A DNA stretch of 64,000 bases from Ailurus styani (Eukaryota; Chordata; Mammalia; Carnivora; Ailuridae). This document shows positions 1 through 10,915 of this stretch, one piece after another. The notes beneath the pieces were generated by a model, which did no database searches, had not been told where the DNA came from, and was given only the letters and a program-made list of their open reading frames with translations. The position numbers and the translations under genes are program-made. Location of the stretch: positions 17,210 to 81,209 of the forward strand of contig LNAC01001861.1 of NCBI GenBank assembly GCA_002007465.1, written 5' to 3'. How positions within the stretch are numbered: the first letter of the stretch is position 1; every line of letters begins with the position of its first letter.

Positions 1-598
1 TACATTCTAGAGAAAAAGTAGAAACTTAAAAAATAATAATAAACAAGTAATATGTTTTAAAGTAATAATAAAAGCAATAAAAAAAAAAAGAACAGGACAA
101 TAGTTTAAAAAGTCAGAGAAGAGTGAAGAATACCATAAACTTAATTATTACAGGGACATCTTTTAGAAAATGATCCTTGAGAGAAGAACCAAAATGAGTA
201 GAGGGAAACAGAGGTTCAAGTACACAAAATAAAATGCAAAGGACCTAAGTGGAACCAAGCCTGCCCTTTTTGAAAGACAGGCAAATAAAAACAGAAATAA
301 AAATGTTTTGACTAGAATGTGGTAAGCAAATGGAAACTGGCACCCTGCTCTCAAGGGGGTTAAAAAAATCCACATATCCTCTTCTTTCAGTGTTCTTATA
401 ACTATTTTATATAACATTATTAAACCATTTTTCATAGTTGTTTTGCTTTGTATAGCCAAATATCAAAATCCCCTATCAGATTATGAGATACTTCCACAAG
501 AGTACACCTTATACTTTTATCATATTTCTCTGGGCCGAAAAAGGCCTAAGAAAACACACAAGGTATGCAGACCCATTTATTCACTTATCTATGTTTCT
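1..598. other. Unassigned AT-rich non-coding sequence
   Basis: No gene or recognisable repeat was found. Open frames here are short and lack any domain or family resemblance. A-rich runs occur near positions 75-90. Confidence 0.5.
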
Positions 599-920
599 CT
601 TTATTCCATAACTGTTTATTAAGAGGCCCACATACAGCAGGTACTATGCAAAGGCACAGGATAAACTGGAGAACAAAGATTATCAAAGTCCCTAACTTTA
701 TTATAGAATTCACAATCTTGTAGGAGATTCATTGAACAAGGACATCCAATAATATAAGATTGAAACACAGTAAGTAATGTAAAGGAGAGATACATGTGTT
801 GTAGTCAGGGAATCAGAAAGATACCGCGGAGTAGATTGTAAACTACAATCTGAAGGAAGAACAGGACCTCATTACAGAAAATCTGGGTTGAAAAAACAGC
901 TTAAATAAAGGATTGATATG
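599..920 (+). mobile_element. L2-type LINE relic
   Basis: The order of words resembles the mammalian L2 3' region: a 'tttattaagaggcccac..caggtactatgcaaaggcacagg' section, then an 'aattcacaatcttgtagg' section, then a 'gaaggaag' section. It is strongly diverged and has no coding capacity. The boundaries are approximate. The family assignment rests on pattern memory only. Confidence 0.45.
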
Positions 921-1584
921 GAGGACAAGATTTGAGGCCCTAACAGAAAGCTAGCTTTTTAATACCATACAAAGGATTTTGGCTTCTATTGCAAGAACAA
1001 TGGGAAATCACTCATTTCATCTCAAGTAACTACCTGAGTTTTAACGAATTTTAATTAATTCACTCAGGGAGCATTTTGAGGGTCTATTCTATGGCTATTC
1101 AGTTTGAATGTCCTCACCTCCCTTGACTATAACCATGAGCTACTTTAAAATAACAAAGCAGAGTGACTTCTCTGACAAAAACATGATGTAAAATGGCCTT
1201 CCTGTATTGGATTCCTTTGAATCTGAAGGATTCGAAAGGGTAACTTTCCAACTTCTCCCATCTATAAGCTTGTGTTCATGTCATTCACATGACTTTTATT
1301 GCCCCCCAAATGCAGTGTTATCACTTGTTTTTGTACCTTTGAACCTCTGTGCATGTGTGCTGCCACACGTGAATGCATTCTTGATGGAAAGAACAATTCC
1401 CTGGCTTACAACAAGAGATCGGGCATCTCTTGAAGGTTCATGTATACCAGATTTATGATCTGGGATAACCAATGACAATCTGATCAATCTCTCTTGCTCA
1501 GCAAGAAACTGTTACTATTTTAGATGGGGGATAGAAGGCCTTGTGGTATATTTTTAAGGTTTTTCCTTCAAAAAATTTTTTCTT
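921..1584. other. Unassigned non-coding sequence
   Basis: Nothing recognisable was seen. An 83-codon open frame at 1207-1458 has a cysteine-rich, low-complexity translation and no known domain. It is treated as chance. Confidence 0.45.
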
Positions 1585-1788
1585 GGGCGCCTGGGTGGCT
1601 CAGTGGGTTAAAGCCGCTGCCTTCGGCTCAGGTCATGATCCCAGGGTCCTGGGATCGAGGCCCGCATCGGGCTCCCTGCTCAGCAGGGAGCCTGCTTCCC
1701 CCTCTCTCTCTGCCTGCCTCTCTGCCTACTTGTGATCTCTCTCTGTGTCAAATAAATAAATAAAATCTTTAAAAAAAAAAAAAAAAAA
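1585..1788 (+). mobile_element. Carnivore tRNA-derived SINE (SINEC, mustelid-type)
   Basis: The element is full length. It begins gggcgcctgggtggctcagt, carries the 'aagccgctgccttcggctcagg' variant, a pyrimidine tract, the AAATAAATAAATAAAATCTTT segment and a ~20-base A tail. It is flanked by near-identical copies of 'aaaaattttttctt' (about 1570-1584 and 1786-1800), which are the target-site duplication. A-box-like and B-box-like pol III promoter words lie in the head. Confidence 0.95.
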
Positions 1789-2330
1789 AATTTTTTTCTT
1801 ATTTTTGGTAAAATCAGTCACAGGAAATAGACGATCCTGCCAATCATAATTGACAGTTATGATCCTGCTAGTGCCTTTAGGAACAGGACTCAAAATTTGG
1901 AAGACTGTCTATCTATAGCCCAAACCACCCTATATCTTGCATATAGTTTATACAGGCAGACATACCCAAAGCCTCTTAGAAATAATTTAAGTGTCTTCTA
2001 AGGAAAAAAAAAAAAAAGATGGAAATGAATCAGGAATAATGTCACCATACTGGGCACAATGTTCTAGTTTTATTATGACAACAGTCAGAGCTTCTGTACA
2101 AGATGTGGTTGTTTTATTGGACCCTGCTGACCACTAACTGACAAAGCTAGAGAAATGTCCATGGAAAAATAGGAGCAAAAAAAGAAGAGGCAAAGGAAAG
2201 AAAAGTCACAGAATTCATCTTTTTACTTTTTTTCTTTAAGCGTAGACAAATTTTTCATTTGTTAAAAGCTGTATGTGTATGAAAAATAGAATCCTACATG
2301 GCCTTTGCTTTATTTATTCATTATAATGTG

Positions 2331-2513
2331 GTTTCACACCTCAGCATTACTGACATTTGGGGCCAGCTGATGTGTTTTGATCGACCCCCCTGTGCACTAC
2401 AGCACGTACAGCCGCAACTCTAACCTCAGCTCCCTTCTGACCCCTGGTGGTGTCAATCGAAAATGTCACCATACGTTGCCAAATGTTCCCTGGGAGCATC
2501 AGTGAGAACCACA
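2331..2513 (+). mobile_element. MER20-like hAT-Charlie DNA transposon relic
   Basis: Several landmark words of MER20 occur in order: 'ttactgacatttggggcc', 'ctgtgcactacagcacgtacag', 'cccctggtggtgtcaatcgaaaatgtc', and the terminal 'gttgccaaatgttccctgggagcatcagtgagaacca'. It is a non-autonomous element without coding capacity. The assignment is from recall of the consensus. Confidence 0.7.
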
Positions 2514-2639
2514 CCATTACAAAATGAATTAACGATCTCATGTGAACAAAGAAATATACTAAACAATTCATCATTCTGTATTCTCTATGCTTTTATCCAT
2601 ATGTCTATGTATGAAGACATGAGATTGTGTATTATGTGT

Positions 2640-3060
2640 ATCTTATAGGTACGATTCTTACATTATCTCATTTAATCCTCACAGATACTATTTTTTTTAA
2701 GACTTATTTATTTATTTGAGGGAGAGAGAGAGAGACAGACAGAGGAAGTAGGGGGAGGGTCAGAGGGAGAGGGAGATAAGCGGACTCCCTGCTGAGCAGG
2801 GAACCCAATGCAGGACTCCATCCCAAGACTATGAGATCATGACCTGGGCTGAAATTAAATGTCCCAAGCTTAACCGAATGAGCCACCCATGCTTCCCCCT
2901 CACAGATATTCTAGAAGCAGATACTATTTCCCACATTCAACTCATGTGAAAACTGAGGTTTGAAAGATTAAAAAACTTGTTTTAAATCCATAAACACTTA
3001 GAGGTAGAGCTAGGAAAACAGCAACAACAACAACAACACTTTCCATAAACTACTGACAGA
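2640..3060 (+). mobile_element. MIR relic split by an SINE
   Basis: The left part reads 'cattatctcatttaatcctcacag'. The right part, after the inserted SINE (2690-2897), reads 'tgtgaaaactgaggtttgaaagattaaaaaacttg' and 'agaggtagagctagg'. These are the typical core and 3' words of a mammalian MIR. A (CAA)5-6 tract follows at 3020-3038. Confidence 0.6.
2690..2897 (-). mobile_element. Carnivore SINE (SINEC), minus strand, inserted in a MIR
   Basis: A T-rich tail complement leads into 'gacttatttatttatttgag', a GA tract, and the reverse complement of the head ending 'gagccacccatgcttcccc'. Flanking copies of 'cctcacagata(c/t)t' at 2677-2689 and 2898-2910 form the target-site duplication. The head is more diverged than in the plus-strand copies nearby, so it is an older insertion. 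Confidence 0.9.
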
Positions 3061-3202
3061 CTGAATATTCTGACTAAATATAAACTAATGTGATATCCAA
3101 GTTTTACAACTAAAACTTTGAAAATCACTCATTACCTTCATTCCATTTCAACCCTAGACACAATAGAAGTCTCTCATATACAAAAAGAGTTAACATATTC
3201 TT

Positions 3203-3400
3203 TTTTTCTTTTTATAAATACTTTATTTATTTGACACAGAGAGAGAGATCACAAGGAGGCAGAGAGGCAGGCAGAGAGAGGGGGAAGCAGGCTCCCCACT
3301 GAGCAGGGAGCCTGATGCAGGGCTTGATCCCAGGACCCTGAGATCATGACCTGAGCCAAAGGCAGAGGCTTTAACCCACTGAGCCATCCAGGCATCCCTG
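3203..3400 (-). mobile_element. Carnivore SINE (SINEC), minus strand
   Basis: The reverse complement of a full SINE runs from 'aaatactttatttatttgacacag' to 'cccactgagccatccaggcatccc'. The target duplication is 'aacatattct' at about 3191-3200 and 3401-3410. Confidence 0.92.
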
Positions 3401-3409
3401 AACATATTC

Positions 3410-3790
3410 TTAAGCACTTTCATGTCATGTTTCCCTCAGACCCCTCATCATAACTCTATGAGCAGCATAGTAGAGGTCATTTTGCTCATTTTACAGCTAT
3501 AATAATTGAATGTCAAGAAGGCAGAATGGTAGGGCGCCTGGGTGGCTCAGTGGGTTAAAGCCTCTGCTTTCGGCTCAGGTCATGATCTCAGCGTCCTGGG
3601 ATCGAGCCCCGCATCGGGCTCTCTGCTCGGCAGGGAGCCTGCTTCCCCCTCTCTCTCTGCCTGTCTCTCTGCCTGCTTGTGATCTCTCTCCCTCTGTGAA
3701 ATAAACAAATAAAATCTTTAAAAAAAAAAAAAAAAAAGAAGGCAGAATGGCTTATATAGGGCTTATAGTTTGTATGTAACAGAAACTGGA
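3410..3790 (+). mobile_element. MIR-like relic split by an SINE
   Basis: 'cactttcatgtcatgtttccctcag', 'cataactctatgagcagc' and 'cattttacagctataataattga' follow the MIR word order. An SINE (3532-3735) interrupts it. The assignment is moderate because of divergence. Confidence 0.45.
3532..3735 (+). mobile_element. Young mustelid-type SINEC with perfect 15-bp target duplication
   Basis: This is a complete element with head gggcgcctgggtggctcagt, (TC) tract, 'aaataaacaaataaaatcttt' and a ~15-base A tail. The flanking 15-mers AAGAAGGCAGAATGG (3515-3529 and 3736-3750) are identical. Low divergence and the perfect duplication indicate a recent insertion. Confidence 0.96.
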
Positions 3791-4500
3791 TCCATCTTAT
3801 ATATTAATATATATTGCATATATATATACATACATATGCATACATGTATGTGTGGCTGAGTATCACAACATCCAGACATGTCTTTGCATATAAATTTTGA
3901 ATAATTAAGTTCATCTGACAGCATTGCAGAATCCCAGGAAATGAGAAATAAATCTTGCTTTCTTTTCTTCTTTACTTAGTCAGCATTAGAACTTATTTAT
4001 TAGGACTTAGCACACACTTTTAAAATTAGATTTAATTTTTTATCATAGTGAATGGATTATGATTATCTGTGTTTCAATGTGAATCACATTGGATGACGAT
4101 AAACATACACAAACCCTTATCCAGAAGTGAAGATTTTATGAAGATACTGGAGGAGTATGGAGAAGAAACAGCAGAAAGGATGTGGGATGCAGAATGAAAA
4201 AAATTTTCTAAGACAGAATCTTATAAGATTGGAGGATTAATATTGGAAGTCTATGGGAGATACAGTCATATTCTTGGGAAGGATTAAATGAGAGGGACTT
4301 CCATGGTTTGGCTCTAGAATAAATCCATTTGGCAGTGTCAGTCAAAGGAGAATTCAGAAACCAAAGAAATTAGAAGATATCCTTTTGAGAGATAGAGAAG
4401 TATTCAAATGGGAAAAGTGCAGAGATGCCACTAGGAGATTTATAGCAGGAGTACAAGCATGTGATCATCATACAGGGTAAAATTAAAATAATCCAGACTT
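3791..4500. other. Unassigned non-coding sequence
   Basis: No gene or clear repeat was seen. A short AT/TATATA-rich patch is present at about 3800-3840. Confidence 0.45.
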
Positions 4501-5765
4501 TAATTTTTATTTGTTTCTCAAACCTTATTGGTATTCAATGAGTACAGCTCCTTCATGTTTTAGGGAAGACTGTTTCCATAAATGTCACTTGGGTCAAGGT
4601 GGTCGATACTGTTGTTGAAATGTTCTATAAACTTACTGGTTTTCTATTTGTTCTGTCAATTATTGACATAGTAGTAAAGCTCTCTGACTACAATTGTAAA
4701 TTTGTCTCTTTCTCTGCACAGTTATATTATTTTTGATTCATGTGTTGGAAGGTACATAAAAGTTCAGCAAAAAATTCACCTTTATAATTATGAAGTCATC
4801 TCCTTTGGCTATGGTAACATGTTTGCTCTGAAACCTACTGGTTTAATATTATGTAATATTAATATTAACATCCAGTTTTTAAAATCAACATTAACATGGT
4901 ATATCCTTTTCCATTATTTTAATTTTAATCTATTTGTTTCTTTAATAAAGAGTATGTTCTGCGGCCAGTATAGTGCTGGATCTTGCTTCTTTAACCCATG
5001 GCTATTTATTGTTTGTAGTTAATTTGAATTTTATGTAATTAGTTTTACACCTATCAATTGATTACTCACTTTGTATCTGTCTCATCTGCTTATGGTTCCT
5101 TTTCTTCTCTTTTTCTACTGTCTTTGGATTAATTTAGTATTTTTTTCATGATTCTATTTTATCTCTGTTTTGGGAGCTTATTAGCTATCACTCTTCATTT
5201 TGTTATTTTAGAGGTCTTTGTAGGATTTACAGTAGCCATCATAATTTTTCAAAATCTACTTCAGGTGATATCCTTTCATGTTTAATATAAGAAATTTATA
5301 GTAGTACAGTTATATTTCTCTCCTCTCAAAATGTGTGTTCTTGTCATAATTAGTTTCTACATATGCTAATAAAACTCCTCACTAACTTGTTAATATTTTT
5401 GTTTAAACAGGCAATTGCTTTTAAAGAAATTTAAATGAAAGGAAAAATACCTTATGCATTTGCCCATATAGTTCTTATTCCAATGCTCTTTGTTCATTTG
5501 TGCAGATGTAAATTTTCAAATGGTACACTTTTCCTTCTGTCTAAAGGACATTTGTATAAACTTTCTTATAATGTGAGCCTGTTGGTGATTAAATCTTTCA
5601 GCTTTTGTATATTGGAAAAAGTATTTATTTTCTATTTTGATGAATATTTTTGCTGGGTAAAGAATTCTAGGTTGCTAGTTTTGTTTTTTTAGTACTTTAA
5701 ATACATTATTCCACTATCCTCTTGATTGCATTATTTCTGATGAGGTTTCTGCTGCCATTTTCATT

Positions 5766-5767
5766 GC

Positions 5768-5798
<31 letters not shown>

Positions 5799-5814
5799 TG
5801 CGTGCGCGCATGAT
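5766..5814. repeat. (TG)n microsatellite
   Basis: A nearly pure TG/CG run of roughly 24 dinucleotides ends in 'gtgcgtgcgcgcatg'. The CG-bearing end is a typical mutated flank. Confidence 0.9.
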
Positions 5815-6716
5815 GAGTACTTTAATTTCTTTTCTTTGTAACTAGTTTTAAGCATTTGATTATGATTTGCTTTGGAGTTGTGCTTACAATTTACTGAGAT
5901 TTCTGCATCTGTGAATTTTATATTTTAATCAAGTTTTGAAATTGTTCAGCATTTTTTTTTCAAATACATTTTTCTGTATTCTAGCCTACTTCTGGAATTA
6001 TAATGGCAAATATATTAGGTCACATGAACTTGTCTCAGAACTCACTAGCAAATTTTTTAAATTTTGTTTGTTTTTCTCTTTTTATTTTCATCTATTTCTA
6101 TGCCTTAAAATTCACTATTCATTTTTCCCCTGCTATATCTAATCTATAATTTCCATCCCCTGTATACTTCCCCTCAGACATTACAATTTCCATTTCTAGA
6201 AATTTGGTTTATCCTTTCTATATCTTTTTTAAATATCTTCAATGCCTCCACTTATCTTTTGTTTCACATAAAATACAGTTAAAATAACCATGTTAATGTT
6301 CTTTTCTGCTAATACCTATGTTAATTCTGTATCAGTTTCAGCTAACTAGCTAATTTATCTCCTCATTATAGACCATATTTTCCTGCTTCTTTGCATGCCT
6401 TTTGTATACCAAACATAATAAATGTTCACGTGTGAAGTGGATACTTTTCTGTTCACGAAAAAGATATATCAAGCCTCATTCTTAGACACAGTTAGGGAAA
6501 CTTCGGACAAATTTTAGTTTCACTTTTAAGATTTCAATGTTCAGTGTGGGGCTATTTTGCTGTGTATTGTACCCAGTGCCCCATGAATCATGAAGATCCC
6601 TAGTCTGGCTGTTGGGAATAGGCACTACTGTGGACCTCTGTAAGTGCCAGGCACTCTTAACTTTTATCTTTCTGGGTGGTCAGGTTCCTGGCTTCAGGTA
6701 TTTTTGTTTGTGTTTT

Positions 6717-6775
6717 GCTGCTGCTGTTGTTGTTGTTTGTTTCTGGTTTTTGTTTGTTTGCTTGTTTGTTTTTTC
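6717..6775. repeat. (TGC)/(TGT)/(TTTG) low-complexity tract
   Basis: 'gctgctgctgttgttgttg' grades into 'tttgtttgcttgtttg'. The poly-C/poly-L and poly-Q translations in either direction are products of this repeat and not protein domains. Confidence 0.85.
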
Positions 6776-7169
6776 ATGCATGCACTGATACACAATGAGG
6801 ACCTTTGCAGATATGTTTTTTCTGTAAGTACCTCTCTCCTCAGTTCCTCTGTCCTGTGAATTTTATCCAACAATGTATTCCACATTTTCAACCCTGCCTC
6901 TTCAATTCAGGGAGACAGCTGCATGCTGCCTGGGTTTGACAACCTGCACTATAGCCTGGAAACTTTCTCTAGACAATGAGTTTCACCAATAATAGGGCTT
7001 TATTTCTCTGCTTGCCAACACTTAGTCCTGGTAACTTTGTTTTGTGATGTCCAATGTCTTGAAAAACCGTTAGTTCAACTATTTTACTTGTTTTGTGATT
7101 GTTTCAGGTCTAGGTTAAGTTCAGTCCCTGCTCTTTCATCTTGGTCAGAAGAAGTACCATCCTCCAGTT

Positions 7170-7445
7170 TCAAGTTCAAATTTTATCACCTCAGACAGGG
7201 TTTGCTATGAACTTTCCTCCCCTATTTTCCCCTCATGTCACCAACTATTGCATCCCTTCTGTATGTCCTTTATATCCACTCTCCCAAACTGTGAGCACAT
7301 TTTAATTATTCGTACACTTGTTCTCTTTTTCCTCTTTGACTAAATAATTTCATTCATCACAGCATGGACTTCTAGAATCCCAGAAATTGTGTTCACGACA
7401 CATAATAATTGTTCATTAAATACTGGTTGAATAAATGAATAAATC
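7170..7445 (+). mobile_element. L2-type relic (3' end)
   Basis: The string ends '..gacttctagaatcccagaaattgtgttcacgacacataataattgttcattaaatactggttgaataaatgaataaa', the usual L2 3' terminus pattern. The upstream pyrimidine-rich 'tccctt..ccactctcccaaactgtgagcac' fits the same element. Confidence 0.55.
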
Positions 7446-8480
7446 TCAGTTGTGTTGTTTCTCTCTCATACTTGTATTTGCCTCTCTCATTATTTAAAAT
7501 TTAACATTCTGTGCATGCATTGTCTACTGAAGGACTTTGTTAAGCAGAATATTGGGTTAAGCAAAGAGGTGAATTGCCTTTCACTGGGCCTCTTTGCAAG
7601 GAGTTACCCAGCTGGCTGATCTGCATTCAAATGTAAGGTACAAAACTGAATATTTGTCCATGGAAAGCTTTCCAAGAGCACATTATATGAGCACCAGCCA
7701 TATTGCTCCCTTCTTTCCTATGGCACTGCTCCCTGGATTGCCTACTTGAAATGAGTTTGCTTTAAGTACAAAATTGAAAATAAGCAGGAGATTGCTGAGA
7801 GGTGAATATGGCAAGGTAGACTCTCCTAGTAATGACACAGGAGGTGGCGTATGTCATCTTCTGCTATTGTGACCTTTCTCTACCTCCAGCAACACACATT
7901 ACTCTGAAAAATGAACACAGTTAAAAAGGAGAAAAAAAAATTGAGCCATCAATTGGGATACTGTTTAGTCACAACCAGCTTGTTTACAGCTCTTTCTCTA
8001 ACATGAAATGCTGTTGGACTTTTTGAATTATTTATCTTGCTTTTCTTTCAAGCAGAAAACTCCAAAGCTAGAATTAATTTGGAGATAACCCTCCATTCAA
8101 ACTTTTACATTTAGAGACATTTATGTTATTTACATTTATAGTTAGAGAGAAAAGAAGCAATAATTACTAAGCACCTACTAATTTCTAGGGACTACAATGG
8201 ATCTTTTGATTTAGGGAAATAGAGACATGTAGAACAGACTTATGGAGGTCACACTCCAATTGGATTAAGTAGACTTAGTAATGCCAAACATCTGATGGAT
8301 ATCTGTACATCATAAACTATCATGGAATGAGATGCCATGGAATGCCATGGGCTCTAAGGACATAGCACATAAAAATGGGGTCAGAAGAAAATCGTGTATT
8401 GGAACTTTTATTTTATTTTATTTCATTTTATTAGTAATAATGATTGCACAGCTAAGACACTTTAGGAAAATCCTGACATA
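7446..8480. other. Unassigned non-coding sequence
   Basis: No gene and no clear repeat. A local imperfect duplication 'atggaatgagatgccatggaatgccatggg' lies at about 8323-8352, and a (TTTTA)n-like stretch at 8408-8432. Confidence 0.45.
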
Positions 8481-8514
8481 ATAGCAATAGCATGGACTAT
8501 AAGAGTCATACAAA

Positions 8515-8645
8515 TTTAGTCAGATGGGGAAACTAAAACTCAGTGAGTTTCAGTATTGTACCTAAGGCCACTCGGCTAATAAGAATAAGAGTAAGGATCT
8601 CTCAGATCTAATAGTTGAAGCTCTTTGTTCTATCAGATTACTTAT
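8515..8645 (+). mobile_element. MIR relic
   Basis: 'gatggggaaactaaaactcagtgag', 'tgtacctaaggccactcggctaataag' and 'aaggatctctcagatctaatagttg' follow the MIR core-to-3' order. Confidence 0.6.
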
Positions 8646-10222
8646 AGACAGCAAAACTGATGTTTTAATGAATATTTCATCTTGTTATAATATGGGCTAG
8701 ATGATCAAGTGGTGTGAAATCAAGTTCCTGCTGTTTATGTGGTCAAAAATATGTGAACTTGAGTGACTTAAAAATTAACACCCAGAAGAGAGTGGACCGT
8801 TCTACTATGCTTCTTATGCTGAGACTTCCATCAGCGAGTGATTTTCTTGCTTTAAATTTAATGCTGACTCTGTTCAAGCAGAAAATAGATTTGAAGACAA
8901 TGAAAAATGCACCACTTTATTTCCCTAAGGGCTTCCCTACACAGTAGGCCATGAACAAAACTAATTTTATAAGCAGAGACAAACAACAAAGTTAATCTTC
9001 AAATGCAAAAATTTATGTATTTTTCTAAATTATTTTACTAAGTATTGATTCCCTGATTCTTATTATCCATCTTCAAATCACAGGGCTCTGTGTAGAATTT
9101 GCATACATTCTGGTAACAAAATTCATAATCAAAAAGGAAAAGGGAAATAATCCCACCATGGTGCATGTAATTTTTCTGTCCAAGGGAACCTTGTAAATTG
9201 CCGATAAAAATAAATTGTAGTGAATGAGAAAATCATAAGAAGTAAAATATCAAAGAATCCTTAGTGATAACTTGGTCCAGTGATTTTTTTTCTCACTCCC
9301 GAGGGGGAAAAGTTGATTTTTGAGAAGGAGAATTTTGATTGCAATTTTTCCACATGGGTACCATGTTTTGGAGGATTTTCCAATACTATAACATTACCTT
9401 TATCGAGAAATAATGATTATACTGATTTGACCAATTTAAAACATTGGAAAAGGTGCAGAGCTTGTGATCATCTGCAGCAACAACAACCAAAACAATTCGC
9501 TGAGGTCCAAATTATTGCTGACCTTGGAGGAGACCAAGAAAGTATGAGGGTGTGATTCCATGGTTGGCTTCAGTGGGTTTTATGATCATATATCCCCTCA
9601 AAGGGAAATGAAAGACAAAAAGACAGTTGAATCTTTTTTGGAGTAAAGAACATAGAATAAGATCAGGCTGAGAGCAAATTGCACCTTCAAGGTCATAGAA
9701 GGAAATACAGTACAGTTCCATTCGTATGGACAAATGGACAACTTCTAAGAACTTATGAAGATGTGAGTAAGCTTAGAGTAGAAGAAGATTGGGGGTTAGC
9801 AGGAGACCTGTGCAAAATTAGTGGATTGTTCACTGCTAGTCTCTTGTCACTCTTTGATGTTTCAAAAGTACAATAAATTAAATGTTTATAGAAAAGGATG
9901 CTAAATAGGAGCCTATTAAACATAATCCAATCCTTAGGTCCTTAGCTGAATCCCCAACATGTTTTAACAATTATGGAAATTCTTACAGCCTCCTTTTCAT
10001 GTATCTCTAGAAAAATTTACAAGAAGACAAATGTTGCTATATAGCATAAGGACCTATGTTACTACATGACATCAATTTCCAATACTCATGCCATGACTTT
10101 ACCCTTGAAACAGCATAGAATGTATGATTTCCAACTCAAAATCTGTAACATTCTATATTATCTTATAATCATGTTATTCGACTTGTTTAACTAATTATAT
10201 CACTTAATAATTTAAATAGCCT
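8646..10222. other. Unassigned non-coding sequence
   Basis: Open frames of 65-91 codons (8714-8947, 9280-9555, 9679-9876) show no family resemblance. They have no supporting splice or promoter context and are treated as chance. No repeat was named with confidence. Confidence 0.4.
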
Positions 10223-10303
10223 GGGACGCCTGGGTGGCTCACTTGGTTAAGCAGCTGCCTTCGGCTCAAGTCGTGATCCCAGGATCCTGGGATTGAGTCC
10301 CAA
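10223..10303 (+). mobile_element. 3'-truncated SINEC head
   Basis: Only the first ~80 bases of an SINE are present ('gggacgcctgggtggctcacttggtt' to 'gggattgagtcccaag'). They abut a MER5A-like relic directly, with no pyrimidine tract or tail. This is the opposite of the usual 5' truncation of retroposons, so a later deletion or rearrangement is likely. Confidence 0.88.
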
Positions 10304-10430
10304 GCTTTAATGGGCAAGTAGGACCTTAATGACATACAGAATGAGATTCAGTAGATTCGGCAGTTCTAACACATTGTCAGGTAATGCCACTGCTGATGGT
10401 ACACGTACCATTCTTTAAGGAACAAGAGCT
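10304..10430. mobile_element. MER5A-like hAT-Charlie relic
   Basis: The order 'gagattcagtagattc..cagttctaacacattgtcaggtaatgccactgctgatggtac..accattctttaaggaacaagagctg' parallels the MER5A end, where it would read gattcagtaggtct..ctaacaagttcccaggtgatgc. It is a non-coding DNA-transposon relic. Confidence 0.6.
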
Positions 10431-10670
10431 GAAAGCAAGTGTCTTCCTCTGGGGCCCAAGAAAAGGGCTTCTGTGAAACTAGTATATCTGGTAATATGAT
10501 ACCATGAAATGAGAATACAGAGCAAGTAAACAGAACAGAGAAGGAGTGAAAGCCAATACATGTACAGACAAATAGGTCACCAGGATAGGTATAGGTTCCA
10601 CTGGGAACTTTTAAGGAGTTTTGTGAAATATTTATTAAAATTTTCTGCCTAGGGGATAAAAGAAAGAAAT
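10431..10670. other. Unassigned sequence with a short antisense open frame
   Basis: A 114-codon minus-strand open frame (10366-10710) spans this stretch, the MER5A-like relic and part of the adjacent SINE head. Its translation shows no domain, and its overlap with repeats argues against a gene. Confidence 0.5.
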
Positions 10671-10702
10671 TTCTTTTAAAGAAATTTTCTTTTAAAGAAA
10701 TT
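10671..10702. repeat. 16-bp perfect tandem duplication (x2), internally palindromic
   Basis: TTCTTTTAAAGAAATT occurs twice head to tail, immediately before the SINE head at 10704. The unit contains the self-complementary core TTTCTTTTAAAGAAA. Confidence 0.9.
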
Positions 10703-10703
10703 T

Positions 10704-10915
10704 GGGTCACCTGGATGGCTCAGTTGGTTAAGCACCCAACTATTGGTTTTGGCTCAGGTCATGATCTCAGTGTAATGAGATTGAGACCCATGTCAGGCTC
10801 CTCACTCAGAGGGGAGTCTACTTGAAATTCTCTCTCTCCCTCTGCCCCTCCCCCTGCTCTCTCTTCTCTCTTCCTCAAATCAATAAATAAATCTTAAAAA
10901 AAAAAAAGAAGAAGA
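10704..10915 (+). mobile_element. Older SINEC copy
   Basis: Diverged head 'gggtcacctggatggctcagttggttaagcacccaac', then 'tctctctccctctgcccctccccctgctctctc' and an 'aataaataaatcttaaaaa' tail ending in (GAA)n. No clean target duplication was seen. Confidence 0.88.

Larger units (their letters stand above)
4540..7160 (-). mobile_element. Degraded old L1 5' region, minus strand (probable)
   Basis: A long T-rich plus strand carries words I associate with antisense L1M 5' UTR and early coding sequence: 'tttgctgggtaaagaattctaggttg', 'ttactgagatttctgcatctgtgaatttta', 'cagcattttttttcaaatac', and 'tcttggtcagaagaagtaccatcctcc' near the presumed 5' terminus at about 7130-7160. Short frames on the plus strand are low-complexity F/L/I-rich translations and not genes. 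It could be several fragments. Subfamily not assigned. Confidence 0.45.

Noticed and set aside
6644..6891. Cysteine/leucine-rich (plus) and glutamine-rich (minus) open frames
   Set aside because: Both are translations of the TGC/TGT/TTTG low-complexity tract.
10366..10710. 114-codon minus-strand open frame
   Set aside because: It overlaps a MER5A-like relic and an SINE head, and the translation has no recognisable motif.
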